A stretch of 36,349 bases of DNA from a bacterium (GTDB lineage Bacteria; UBP6; UBA1177; JAGLDR01). The DNA is taken from assembly GCA_023145475.1 (NCBI GenBank), contig JAGLDR010000118.1:1-36349 (forward strand), read 5' to 3'. Of the stretch, positions 8,656-18,346 are shown in pieces; within the stretch, counting starts at the first letter, position 1; each line of letters begins with the position of its first letter. The notes below the pieces were generated by a model that worked only from the letters and a program-made list of their open reading frames with translations, made no database searches and was not told where the DNA came from. A program made the translations under genes and the position numbers.

Positions 8656-11600
8656 TTACTTAGATACATGTATTACTCCATTAAACGATTGATATACTTT
8701 ATTTTCATATAAATAACTATCTCTAAAATATCGTTTCTCTCCCTCTATTGCTTCACCAACAAAAGAAGCTTCAAAATTTATTCTGTAGTTGTTGTTTTGA
8801 CAGCCAAGATAGACAAAATTGTCATCTTTCATCATTTCGCTATCTTCACAACTCACGCCGTTGGTGTAGACCACGGTCTCATCTCCCGCTTCTGTTCCGA
8901 GGTTTAGTATCTCAAATTTTGTCCGTTTACGCAACCAAAACCATTGCCAATAGGTCTCTTCTTCATATAGGAACAGTTTTTCATCTACAATCTCAAGGTC
9001 TTTCACTTTGTAACTGGTTTCGATTTCTCGTTCTAAAACAGGAGAATCACCACTGATATTCCATATTGAAACCTGTCTTCCATCTGCCACAAACAGTTTG
9101 CCGTTGGATATTCTGATGTTTCTCGGATTATCTGCACCAATTGAACCAATTCGAGTCAACTTACCATCGTCTATTTTGTAGATACGGATTTTATCGCTTG
9201 ATGCAGTGTAGAGTTTCTCTCCTAAAATTTGAATATTATTCACAGAATGACCAATCCATTTAAAGTGATCGTTTTCCAAACTTCCATCTTCTTCTATTTC
9301 TGCTGTTCTAATTCCCGTAAGTCCGCCAATAAAAAGTCTGTTTTCTTTTCCTGCGAGGGTGAATTTATAATCAAAATAACTGACGGTGTGGTAATTATAG
9401 AATTCAAGTGGTTCACACACACCATTTTGATAGCTTCCAGGCAAAACACTGTTTTCACTATCAACAATACAGTAGCTGCTCATCGCACCATAATGAGTTT
9501 CTGTGACAGGAATCTCAATATATTCAATTACAATATCGCTAACATTCTGAATTGTTGGATCAAAGACAAATGCTGGATGTGTTGTATTGCCATCCATAAC
9601 GGGGTTTGCTGCGACCAACTTGCCATCAACCTCTTGAATAATTACCTTTCTGAAATCGCCTTCAAGCGTAACGGACAGCTGCTCCCATATCTCTGCTTCA
9701 GTGTCAAATCGCCAGATGTCGTTCATTGCGCCACTGTTTGCATCCATCCCACCAACAAGAAAGATATAGTTTCCAGACTGTCCGAAATTGGCAATCTCTC
9801 TTGATGACGGAGCTTCATCTCCGACTGCTTCAAACAATTGATTTCCATCACCTTTTTTGAATGTTTGAATCGCGCCAGTATCATCCATCCCAATCAAAAA
9901 AAGCTTTTCTCCAACAGAAATCAGTTTTATCTTATCAAAAGAGAGATCAACACTTCCTCGCTCGGAGAGAGTATAGACTATTTTAGGGATATTATGAATA
10001 TCAAGCGCACCAGTAGGAGGGTTGTCAGCGGAGAGCAGAAAAAGGTGATCGCTATCATTCTCTTCTGCAATAAAAAAGATGCCTTCTGGTGTTGTTGTAA
10101 CTGTTTTAATAGTCTTAATCCCTTCATGCCATCCGGCAATTGTGCCAACTCTGTTCCAATCAACGCCACTTTCTGAGCTGTTTAATATAAGTGTGTATTC
10201 TGAGGCTGCCTGATCACCATCTTCTACAGCTACCGCAATCATTTTTGTAGGCGTTGCATCGGTAAAGAGCACCATCCTTCTATCGCGGCGTGGCGGAGAT
10301 ATTCGTTGCGCACCAAATAGGTATTCACCAAAACGATTTTCTATCGTCCAGCGACCAATATGATTTTGCGCCTCTGACAAAGGCGTGTTATCCTCTCCAA
10401 TAAGCAATCGTAACGGAATATCATAATAACAAGAATTACACAGCGGTATCTCCAGCAAACCTAATTTGTCCGGTAGCTGGAAAGGCTGAGTATTAACGGT
10501 CTTCGTGTGGTAATTAAGCGTGTTATACCCTCTGTTATATCTCGCGGAGCGGGCGTATTTATTGCTATTTGTTGAAGGAAAGTAAGCGTTATTAACGACA
10601 ATATCCTCTCCTTCGTTAATGCTATATGATGGAATCTCAGAAAGAGGTCTGTTTTCTACAACAGGTAATACCGAGGTCGAGAGTGCGTAATACATCGTAA
10701 ACTCTTCGTTATGGTCGCCACCGTTTTTAATGGATTGACAGATGGTTTGGTTTAAATCAATATAACAATTACTCTCTCTATACCAATCGGCTCGCCAATT
10801 CCAAATAGCCTTTTCACCACCAGTTGTTGCGACAACTGGTTTGTCCGCACCGTTATCGACACCAATTTGACCAACAGAATCAACAACAGTGATCCGGTGA
10901 TTCCAACTCTCTATAGACTCTTTTGAGAAATCATCACTTCCGTGGCTATAGCCAAAATGAAAGTTGGCAATTGCACCGCCAGTTTTGTTTGAAGTGGTGC
11001 AATAACCTGGTTTTCCCCACCAATCAAACTCTATGGTTTTCCGATAATCTATCGCACAGTAATGCACGGCTGCCTGACATGAGGCAACAGGAAATTCATC
11101 CTCTTTATAATGAACCGTCAATGAGTCACAACTCTCTGTTTCAAAACCACTATACTTCGGTAGTTTTGTATTTATCGTAACATATTTATCGTAATGATGT
11201 CTTCGCGGAAGTGGAAAAAAGTCTGTTCTTTTTAGTGGTTGTGGCTCAGACTTCACATTGGTTAGATAACTATTTGCAAAACCATCTCCTCCTTGGGTAT
11301 GATAATCACAGGCATCTCCAATTCCGTCTAAATCGTGATCTGGTTGCCATAAAAACTTTGATTGTACTCTAGGATAATTCCATCTCAAATTATAATTTCC
11401 CATTTTATGAAAGGCTGCACCTCCTTCATATTCACCATCAATCAATTTGAAAGAAGAAATTAATTCATTATATATATTAGCTTGCATCGGAGAATTACGA
11501 ATAGCAGAACAGTTATCACACTCATCACACACACCGTCACCATCACTATCTAATTGATTACTATTTTTATGATTGGGACAACAATCACATAAGTTACCAA

Positions 11601-13368
11601 TACCATCCCCGTCTGAATCAGATTGAGCCACATTAGGCACCACCGGACAATTATCACATCTATCATCGATACTATCACCATCACTATCGGATAAAAAGTG
11701 CTGTATTGATGCGTCAAGAATACACGCATCACATGCATCACCAACTCCGTCTCCGTCAGAATCGGTTTGATTCGGATTATATACCGTTCGGCAAACATCA
11801 CACCGGTTATCAACACCATCACCGTCGTCATCCAAATTAAGCTGAGAAATATCTCTCTTAAAAACACAGGCATCACAGATATCACCAACACCGTCTTCAT
11901 CACTATCAAATTGATGTGGATTTGCAATGTTGGGACAGTTATCAGCACTGTTCAATATCCCATCTCCATCGCTATCACTGGTTGTTTTTCTCAGACTTTC
12001 TCGTACTATTTCAGAGTGTTGCGATATAGAGGCAACAGGAGTAATCCAATTATATCCATGTGACAGAGTACGATCTTTTTCATCACTACCAATCTTATAG
12101 GTTGCAGATGAGAAAAAACAATCTCGATATCTTTGAGCGGCGGTAAAATAGAGATTGTTGTTTAATGTATCGCTCCAATGAATAAGACCTGCAATTTCTC
12201 CATCTTCATTAATTACAGGAGATCCAGAGTTTCCAGCTATTATTGGAAGATCATTAAAAAACTCCACAATCTCTGATGAAGAAAGAAGAGCATTTCTCTG
12301 CATATCACAGTCAGAAGTTGACGGATAGTGCGCCACATGTTCTGCTGTTGTTGAAGCTCCATACACAACTCCAGTTTGGGCTTTCATCGGCCACCCTGCA
12401 GGATGCCCAATAACAGCTATTTCATCATGGGGAAAAAGACCTTTTGCACTGAGTTGTGGATATGACAAAACCTGTTCTGATACACCAAACAAGTCAGCAA
12501 CAAATTCTCCTGGCAATTTATTTGTATCACTTCGCTGTAATTTGATGATAACGAAATCTGGATTTCGTCTGTTTAGTATTGTCTTTCCTGTTATCAGATG
12601 GTTTGCGCCAGCGACATTTAACCATCCATACTCCGCAACCCCTGTAAGTGTTACATAAGATCCATTATACAGAACATTTGAAATTTCTGTTCCAGAGTGA
12701 TCAACGGGAAAAAACATACTATCATTATCATCTATATTGGAGTGATTTTCGCACGGATTTCTTTCTGCGCCTTCATTCCTATAATTAAGACGCACTCCTT
12801 TATTATTTTCTAGATGATTCACATCGTAACAGTGGGCAACCGTTAAAAAGAGATCTTTTGCTATAAGAATTCCGCTACAACTTCCATTTATACCTTCAAC
12901 TCTTCCAACAAATTTACTCATATTTATAACATGCTGTGCAAAAGAAGAGGTAGAAAGTGACTCACCTGCTTCATAATCCTTTGGGGTGAAAAAAATACGG
13001 AAATCATCATAAGTATTCGATGAGCATCCAGAGGGAGCACACCAGAATTTCATTCGATCTTCACAAGATATAAAACTATTTACTTCCACGCCATTCCCAT
13101 ATGTTGGTTGCGGGCATATTGGCATACTGTAAGAGAAACGAGCAACACTTTCACCATCCAAATAGGGCTCGCCTGAATTCTCGTTCATCATACAAAATGC
13201 TCTACACTCATTGGAGAGCGAATCTACATTAAATTGGCATTCAGGAGCGGAGGGAGATGAATAAGGTATACTGTTTACACTGAGCATCTTTTGTGGAACA
13301 TCAGTAGCAAAAAGAGAGAATACAGAAAACAAAAACATGAAAAGCAATAAATGTAAAATAGATTTCAT
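8656..13368 (-). CDS. Large secreted multidomain protein: trypsin-like serine protease, thrombospondin type 3 repeats, Kelch/LVIVD-like beta-propeller repeats
   Basis: Signal peptide; GSCSGILIAKDLFLTVAHCYD (His), NPDFVIIKLQRS (Asp), IIAGNSGSPVINEDGEIAGLIHWSD (Ser); seven contiguous DxDxDG..xxCDxC repeats; Kelch-like YIFLVGGMDANSGAMNDIWRFDTEAEIWEQL; C-terminal GEKLYTASSDKIRIYKIDDGKL and NGKLFVADGRQVSIWNISG. Confidence 0.9.
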   Translation of the reverse strand: MKSILHLLLFMFLFSVFSLFATDVPQKMLSVNSIPYSSPSAPECQFNVDSLSNECRAFCMMNENSGEPYLDGESVARFSYSMPICPQPTYGNGVEVNSFISCEDRMKFWCAPSGCSSNTYDDFRIFFTPKDYEAGESLSTSSFAQHVINMSKFVGRVEGINGSCSGILIAKDLFLTVAHCYDVNHLENNKGVRLNYRNEGAERNPCENHSNIDDNDSMFFPVDHSGTEISNVLYNGSYVTLTGVAEYGWLNVAGANHLITGKTILNRRNPDFVIIKLQRSDTNKLPGEFVADLFGVSEQVLSYPQLSAKGLFPHDEIAVIGHPAGWPMKAQTGVVYGASTTAEHVAHYPSTSDCDMQRNALLSSSEIVEFFNDLPIIAGNSGSPVINEDGEIAGLIHWSDTLNNNLYFTAAQRYRDCFFSSATYKIGSDEKDRTLSHGYNWITPVASISQHSEIVRESLRKTTSDSDGDGILNSADNCPNIANPHQFDSDEDGVGDICDACVFKRDISQLNLDDDGDGVDNRCDVCRTVYNPNQTDSDGDGVGDACDACILDASIQHFLSDSDGDSIDDRCDNCPVVPNVAQSDSDGDGIGNLCDCCPNHKNSNQLDSDGDGVCDECDNCSAIRNSPMQANIYNELISSFKLIDGEYEGGAAFHKMGNYNLRWNYPRVQSKFLWQPDHDLDGIGDACDYHTQGGDGFANSYLTNVKSEPQPLKRTDFFPLPRRHHYDKYVTINTKLPKYSGFETESCDSLTVHYKEDEFPVASCQAAVHYCAIDYRKTIEFDWWGKPGYCTTSNKTGGAIANFHFGYSHGSDDFSKESIESWNHRITVVDSVGQIGVDNGADKPVVATTGGEKAIWNWRADWYRESNCYIDLNQTICQSIKNGGDHNEEFTMYYALSTSVLPVVENRPLSEIPSYSINEGEDIVVNNAYFPSTNSNKYARSARYNRGYNTLNYHTKTVNTQPFQLPDKLGLLEIPLCNSCYYDIPLRLLIGEDNTPLSEAQNHIGRWTIENRFGEYLFGAQRISPPRRDRRMVLFTDATPTKMIAVAVEDGDQAASEYTLILNSSESGVDWNRVGTIAGWHEGIKTIKTVTTTPEGIFFIAEENDSDHLFLLSADNPPTGALDIHNIPKIVYTLSERGSVDLSFDKIKLISVGEKLFLIGMDDTGAIQTFKKGDGNQLFEAVGDEAPSSREIANFGQSGNYIFLVGGMDANSGAMNDIWRFDTEAEIWEQLSVTLEGDFRKVIIQEVDGKLVAANPVMDGNTTHPAFVFDPTIQNVSDIVIEYIEIPVTETHYGAMSSYCIVDSENSVLPGSYQNGVCEPLEFYNYHTVSYFDYKFTLAGKENRLFIGGLTGIRTAEIEEDGSLENDHFKWIGHSVNNIQILGEKLYTASSDKIRIYKIDDGKLTRIGSIGADNPRNIRISNGKLFVADGRQVSIWNISGDSPVLEREIETSYKVKDLEIVDEKLFLYEEETYWQWFWLRKRTKFEILNLGTEAGDETVVYTNGVSCEDSEMMKDDNFVYLGCQNNNYRINFEASFVGEAIEGEKRYFRDSYLYENKVYQSFNGVIHVSK
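11509..11977 (-). repeat. Coding tandem array of thrombospondin type 3-like calcium-binding repeats
   Basis: Seven tandem units in translation: DSDGDGILNSADNCPN, DSDEDGVGDICDACVF, DDDGDGVDNRCDVCRT, DSDGDGVGDACDACIL, DSDGDSIDDRCDNCPV, DSDGDGIGNLCDCCPN, DSDGDGVCDECDNCSA. An eighth, DHDLDGIGDACD, is displaced to 11305..11340. Confidence 0.93.
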
Positions 13369-13397
13369 ATCAATAACCTCTCACATAAAATCAACAA

Positions 13398-14972
13398 CTA
13401 TTTCTCTTCCGTCAACGGACAAATCCCCGTCTCTTCACAATAACACTCCCAATCACGCATCAGTGTTGCTGTTCGACCAATCATTTTCCAGAGATGCCAC
13501 TTGCCCCAAAAAACGTTATAACCCATCAATGAAACATTAGCATATCCTGGTGTTTGTTCAAAAACAGGATTGGAACAGTAGCTCTTTTTTGTATCAAATC
13601 GGTAAAAGCACCCTTTAAAATCAGCCTGCCAAGACTCATAAAGTATTTGAAAAGCCTCTGTATAGGAAACGATATTCCCTTGAAGCATATTGGGAGAGAC
13701 CGCCCATGTTGTCTCATCAGATGGAGTTATCAAGTGTTCGGTGTAAATCGGATTGTTAATGTCACTCAAGTCAACTTCAACAAAGATTTTACTGTTATCA
13801 ATATTATAAACCAATCTATATTCATTTTCTACATCAATACGAGGTTCATGTCCTTGCTCAAACTCTCCATCTTCAATCGGGCGATTAATGTGAAGACAAT
13901 TGCCAATATGCTTTGGAGCCGTTCGCAAATCACAATAATACATATCTCGATTATTGGTTATAAAAGTCAGATGGTCACCAACAATGTTTCCCTCTTGCGC
14001 AAGGTGGTAATCTATTCCACCAATGGTTTGCCACTCCCACACACCTGCTTTTGCGTATTTAACCTCGGTTTCATTGCTATCTGCACCTTCAGAAACTTGG
14101 ATTAAGACCCATTGTTCGCTGGAAAGAGCTGGACGAGTCATAAAAGAATTGTGCTTCTCATTGTCGTAAATTAGTTCATAATAATATTTACCATCTTTTT
14201 TTAATGCAGAAATGACAAAAGAGTGATAAAAAGGCTGTTCCTCTGTTCTTCTTCGATCAAACAGAGGATACACATAGCGATTTTCATTAAAAGCTAATTG
14301 TCCTGCATTAGCACTGACCGTAGAATACTCATCTTTTTCTGGATTATATTCAATAACCCTTCCGCTATGTCCGAAATCCATGCCAGCAACACCATTACTC
14401 ATTCCGTGTGACCAGACGATACCCATGCTTGAAGTAAACTCATTCACCGTCAACCATCTATCGCACTTACTCACAAGCGTCTTTATCTCTTTTTGTGTCT
14501 TTGCTTTCATGTCTGGCAACTTACAAGGCCACGGATAACACTCCCGCTCTAAAGTTTGATTGGGATCTTTCTTCTGTGCCGCTAAATAGACTTGATATTC
14601 AGTCCAGTTGTCCCACTCCCAGATGTTTCTTACACACTGCGGATCAGTCTCTGTTGGCGTGTCACAACCTGGACGGCAAAAAGTTGATTTGCCATCTTTA
14701 TCTTTGAATGGAAAGGGTGTTTTTATAACATTTTCAGGAATACGAAGGTCTAGGCATCGCTCGTCAACATCTGCGTCAGTTGTAATATCATTGTCGAGAT
14801 CGGGCACTTCGGGAGCCTCAGTGTCCGTGTCGCGATCAGTGAGTGTATCATTATCCATGAACGGGGAATTTATATCTACATCACTGCTGCTATCGGCGTC
14901 TATTGTTACCGTTTTATCTGAACAACCATAACAAAAGAAGAAAAGTGATAATAACAAGAGGAACTTCCTCAC
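13398..14972 (-). CDS. Envelope lipoprotein with Asp-rich linker, possible beta-propeller
   Basis: GTG start at 14972..14970 preceded by AAGGAG (6-nt spacing). Translates MRKFLLLLSLFFFCYGCSDK (lipobox), then the linker DADSSSDVDINSPFMDNDTLTDRDTDTEAPEVPDLDNDITTDADVDE. Confidence 0.85.
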   Translation of the reverse strand: MRKFLLLLSLFFFCYGCSDKTVTIDADSSSDVDINSPFMDNDTLTDRDTDTEAPEVPDLDNDITTDADVDERCLDLRIPENVIKTPFPFKDKDGKSTFCRPGCDTPTETDPQCVRNIWEWDNWTEYQVYLAAQKKDPNQTLERECYPWPCKLPDMKAKTQKEIKTLVSKCDRWLTVNEFTSSMGIVWSHGMSNGVAGMDFGHSGRVIEYNPEKDEYSTVSANAGQLAFNENRYVYPLFDRRRTEEQPFYHSFVISALKKDGKYYYELIYDNEKHNSFMTRPALSSEQWVLIQVSEGADSNETEVKYAKAGVWEWQTIGGIDYHLAQEGNIVGDHLTFITNNRDMYYCDLRTAPKHIGNCLHINRPIEDGEFEQGHEPRIDVENEYRLVYNIDNSKIFVEVDLSDINNPIYTEHLITPSDETTWAVSPNMLQGNIVSYTEAFQILYESWQADFKGCFYRFDTKKSYCSNPVFEQTPGYANVSLMGYNVFWGKWHLWKMIGRTATLMRDWECYCEETGICPLTEEK

Positions 14973-15391
14973 TATTTTCTCCTTAAAGCGGACCATCTAT
15001 TATATGTCTGAATTTGTGACTGTCTTTGCGATGCCTGCCATCCTGCATTGTTATATTCAGGATTGTGAGTCAAAGGCATTTGTACATTTTCTTCACTAGT
15101 GTAGAGATAGAGCGCAAAAGCGATTGCTGCTAACTCATCATCGTCTGATGAAGTAGCGAGGCTCTCGTTTACCTCTTGTGTAACTACTTTGTTAGAAGTG
15201 GTGGGAGCTGTTTTTTTCACTTTTGGGGACTCATTATCAAGAAAAACAAACATTTTCAACACAAAAGCAAGTGCAATCAAGCCAAGCATTACCACAGTTA
15301 TACCAACAATTGGCATCACCACTCGGATGACATCAATATCACCTTGAGTCGCGACACTCCCTATAAGATGCGCAATCTGAATTAGATGCAT
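14972..15391 (-). CDS. Decarboxylase gamma/delta subunit (OadG/MmdD family)
   Basis: 139 aa; single TM helix, then DELAAIAFALYLY and the C-terminal NRWSALRRK typical of OadG-type subunits; SD AGGAGG. Confidence 0.8.
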   Translation of the reverse strand: MHLIQIAHLIGSVATQGDIDVIRVVMPIVGITVVMLGLIALAFVLKMFVFLDNESPKVKKTAPTTSNKVVTQEVNESLATSSDDDELAAIAFALYLYTSEENVQMPLTHNPEYNNAGWQASQRQSQIQTYNRWSALRRK

Positions 15392-15400
15392 AACGCCCTC

Positions 15401-16936
15401 CTAGAGTGGAATGTTGCCATGCTTTTTAGCAGGCAAACTATCTTGTTTAGTGGCAAGCATTTCTAAAGCACGAATAAGGCGAGGACGAGTTGTTCTCGGC
15501 TCAAAAATATCATCAATAAATCCGTGTCGTGCAGCATTATAAGGATTGGCTACATTTTCGCTGTAGTCAGCCTCTTCGTCTGCTATAAACTTCACCTTAT
15601 CTTCTGCTGCTGCGAGCTCTCTGCCTTTCAAAATCTCAATTGCCCCTTTGGCGCCCATAACGGCGATTTCCGCTGTTGGCCACGCAAAGTTCATATCACT
15701 TCTCAGGTGTTTTGAGCTCATAACAATGTAGGCTCCACCGTATGCTTTTCTCATGATTATTGCGAGCTTTGGAACGGTTGCTTCACTGTAAGCATAGAGC
15801 ATTTTTGCGCCGTGTTTGATAACACCACCGTACTCTTGTGTCGTTCCTGGCATAAATCCTGGAGTATCAACAAGAGTTATCAACGGAATGTTGAAACTGT
15901 CACAGAATCGGATAAATCGAGCACCCTTCATTGAGCTATTGATATCTAAAACACCTGCAAGAACATTGGGCTGATTTGCAACGATACCAACACTTCGACC
16001 GTTTAAACGAGCAAAACCTATAACGAGATTTGCTGCATACGCTGGTTGAATTTCAAAAAACTCACCATCATCAAAAACAAGAGATATAACATCTTTCACA
16101 TTGTAACTTTTATTAGGTGAAAGTGGAACTATCTTGTTGAGAGTCTCTTCCATTCTATCGTGCGGATCATGTGTTTCAACAAAAGGAGGGTCCTCCATGT
16201 TGTTTGATGGCAGATAGCTGAGAAGTTGACGAATTGCTTCGATTGACTTCTCTTCCGTCTCATGCACAAAGTGGGTAACACCTGATTTATTCATGTGAAC
16301 GGCAGCACCACCAAGTTGATCAACGGTAACATCTTCGTGTGTCACTGTTTTTACAACTTTTGGACCAGTCAAAAACATATATGAATTTGTTTCTGTCATA
16401 AAGACAAAATCTGTTAACGCGGGGCTGTAAACAGCACCACCAGCACAAGGCCCGTAAATAGCTGATATTTGTGGAATTACACCACTGGAAAGAGTATTTC
16501 TTTTGAAAATTTCACCATAGCCATACAGACTGGTAATTCCCTCTTGAATACGGGCACCACCACTGTCATTCATACCAACAACAGGAACTCCTGTGCTCAT
16601 TGCAAGGTCCATTATTTTAGAGATTTTTTGTCCAACAACCTCACCTAAACTGCCACCTTGAACAGTAAAGTCTTGTGCATAAAGACAAACTTTTCTGCCA
16701 TTAATTGTACCAAACCCTGTTACAACAGCGTCGCCAAGTGGGCTGTTTGGTCCTCGTCCAGCTCGAAAGGTATCAACCTCTTCAAAACTTCCTGCATCAA
16801 GCAGTTTTGCAATTCTCTCACGAGCGGTCAACTTCCCTTTTGCATGCTGCTTCTCAATGCGAAGCTCTCCGCCGCCAAGATGTGCCTGCTCTCTTTTTGC
16901 TCTGACTTGAGCTAATTTCTCTTCAATAGAAACCAT
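15401..16936 (-). CDS. mmdA: Methylmalonyl-CoA decarboxylase alpha subunit / propionyl-CoA carboxylase beta-type carboxyltransferase
   Basis: 511 aa; [83 protein letters not shown]. Confidence 0.96.
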   Translation of the reverse strand: MVSIEEKLAQVRAKREQAHLGGGELRIEKQHAKGKLTARERIAKLLDAGSFEEVDTFRAGRGPNSPLGDAVVTGFGTINGRKVCLYAQDFTVQGGSLGEVVGQKISKIMDLAMSTGVPVVGMNDSGGARIQEGITSLYGYGEIFKRNTLSSGVIPQISAIYGPCAGGAVYSPALTDFVFMTETNSYMFLTGPKVVKTVTHEDVTVDQLGGAAVHMNKSGVTHFVHETEEKSIEAIRQLLSYLPSNNMEDPPFVETHDPHDRMEETLNKIVPLSPNKSYNVKDVISLVFDDGEFFEIQPAYAANLVIGFARLNGRSVGIVANQPNVLAGVLDINSSMKGARFIRFCDSFNIPLITLVDTPGFMPGTTQEYGGVIKHGAKMLYAYSEATVPKLAIIMRKAYGGAYIVMSSKHLRSDMNFAWPTAEIAVMGAKGAIEILKGRELAAAEDKVKFIADEEADYSENVANPYNAARHGFIDDIFEPRTTRPRLIRALEMLATKQDSLPAKKHGNIPL

Positions 16937-16954
16937 AATTCACTCCGTTAGAAA

Positions 16955-17356
16955 CTATTTTTTCTCTTCTGTTATTTCAACCAACACTCGAGACATTTTC
17001 GGGTGTAAAAACGCAATCTTTGTATGATGGGCACCAACTCGTGGCTCTTCATCAATCAGACGAACACCTTTTGCCTTCAAATCAGCAAGCTCCGCCTCTA
17101 TATCATCAACAGTAAATGCAAGATGATGCATTCCTGCACCTTTTTTCTCAATAAACTTTGCTATCGAACTCTCTGGAGATGTTGGCTCTAAAAGTTCAAT
17201 ACGACTCTCGCCTGAAGAGAGAAAAGCAACCTTAACCTTTTGGTCTTCAATAATCTCCTCTCCTTCAAACTCCAATCCAAGAACATCAGTATAAAAAGGA
17301 AGAAATTCTGCAATGCTTGGAACGGCAATGCCTACATGGTTAATTTTTTTACTCAT
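16955..17356 (-). CDS. mce: Methylmalonyl-CoA epimerase
   Basis: NHVGIAVPSIAEFLPFYTDVLGLEFEG...GAGMHHLAFTVDDIEAELADLKAKGVRLIDEEPRVGAHHTKIAFLHPK; SD GGAGAG 6 nt before the second ATG. Confidence 0.95.
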   Translation of the reverse strand: MSKKINHVGIAVPSIAEFLPFYTDVLGLEFEGEEIIEDQKVKVAFLSSGESRIELLEPTSPESSIAKFIEKKGAGMHHLAFTVDDIEAELADLKAKGVRLIDEEPRVGAHHTKIAFLHPKMSRVLVEITEEKK

Positions 17357-18311
17357 TCTCATCTCTCCAGCTAATTTTCAAATGTGATTCAATCTTTTGC
17401 AGGACTTGGTACAAATTAAGCTCTCCGCTAAGGATTCTTTCAATCCAGTCATTGAAGATACTATGCCCTTTAAAAATTGCAAGAATATCTGACCCTGTTT
17501 TTTCTTGCATCATCTGCATTATCTGTGATTCGACACGAGGACGCCATATAGTATCTCTGTTTTTCTTAACGAAATCAGCCCTTTGCGACATCTGCTCGAC
17601 CAAGGAAGCTACCCCTTTTCTCTCTGTTGCAACTGTTTCAACAATAGGAGGAATCCAGTCGAGTTGTCGCCTATTTAGTTCAATAATCATCTGCAGTTCA
17701 GCAAGAAGTCGCTCTCGTCCATCTTTATCTGCCTTATTGACGACAAATATATCGGCAATTTCCATAATTCCTGCTTTTAATGCCTGCACATCATCACCCA
17801 TTCCAGGCACAAGAACAAGAAGAACGGTATCGGCAGCCTTCATAACATCAATTTCACTCTGCCCTACACCGACAGTTTCAATGATAATAATATCAAAATT
17901 AAAATTTCTGAGCAGCGAAACAACATCCATTGACGCGGGAGCAAGACCGCCAAGACTTCCTCTGCTGCCCATTGAACGAATAAAAACCTCAGGATCGGTG
18001 TTGTGAGATGACATACGAATTCTGTCACCTAAGATTGCACCACCACTAAAAGGAGAGCTTGGATCAACAGCAATCACTGCCACTCGCTTTCCTGCTTTTC
18101 TATATTCGACAATCAATCCATCCGTTAAGGAGCTCTTTCCTGCACCAGGAGGTCCAGTAATTCCAATAACTATCGACGGATAATCAGATACCATTGAGGC
18201 AAGCAACTCTGTTGCACGCTGTCTATCATGCTCTATTGTTGAAATCAATCGCCCAAGTTTGCGGTGATTAATCGTTCCATCATTTTTTAGAACGCCACTA
18301 TCGTCTCTCAT
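17349..18311 (-). CDS. meaB: Methylmalonyl Co-A mutase-associated GTPase MeaB
   Basis: 320 aa; ITGPPGAGKSSLTDGL, VDPSSPFSGGAILGDRIRM, FIRSMGSRGSLGGLA, IIETVGVGQSEIDV, VNKADKDGR. Confidence 0.96.
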   Translation of the reverse strand: MRDDSGVLKNDGTINHRKLGRLISTIEHDRQRATELLASMVSDYPSIVIGITGPPGAGKSSLTDGLIVEYRKAGKRVAVIAVDPSSPFSGGAILGDRIRMSSHNTDPEVFIRSMGSRGSLGGLAPASMDVVSLLRNFNFDIIIIETVGVGQSEIDVMKAADTVLLVLVPGMGDDVQALKAGIMEIADIFVVNKADKDGRERLLAELQMIIELNRRQLDWIPPIVETVATERKGVASLVEQMSQRADFVKKNRDTIWRPRVESQIMQMMQEKTGSDILAIFKGHSIFNDWIERILSGELNLYQVLQKIESHLKISWRDENE

Positions 18312-18346
18312 TCTCTCTCCACTCTCTGTCGAGAACCATTTGCAAA

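Noticed and set aside
9229-9804. Plus-strand 191-aa ORF
   Set aside because: Lies entirely antisense within the well-supported 1570-aa gene, with no family signature.
11550-11948. Minus-strand 132-aa ORF in another frame of the TSP3 region
   Set aside because: Alternative-frame artefact of low-complexity Asp/Gly codons; no SD and no recognisable protein.
11509-11977. Tandem-repeat DNA that could suggest a CRISPR or minisatellite
   Set aside because: Repeats are degenerate at DNA level, lack constant spacers, and translate in frame as TSP3 DxDxDG/CDxC units.
14608-14931. Plus-strand ORF of 107 aa rich in Ser/Val (SASVSVSRSVSVSLS)
   Set aside because: Antisense shadow of the Asp-rich linker of the lipoprotein on the minus strand.
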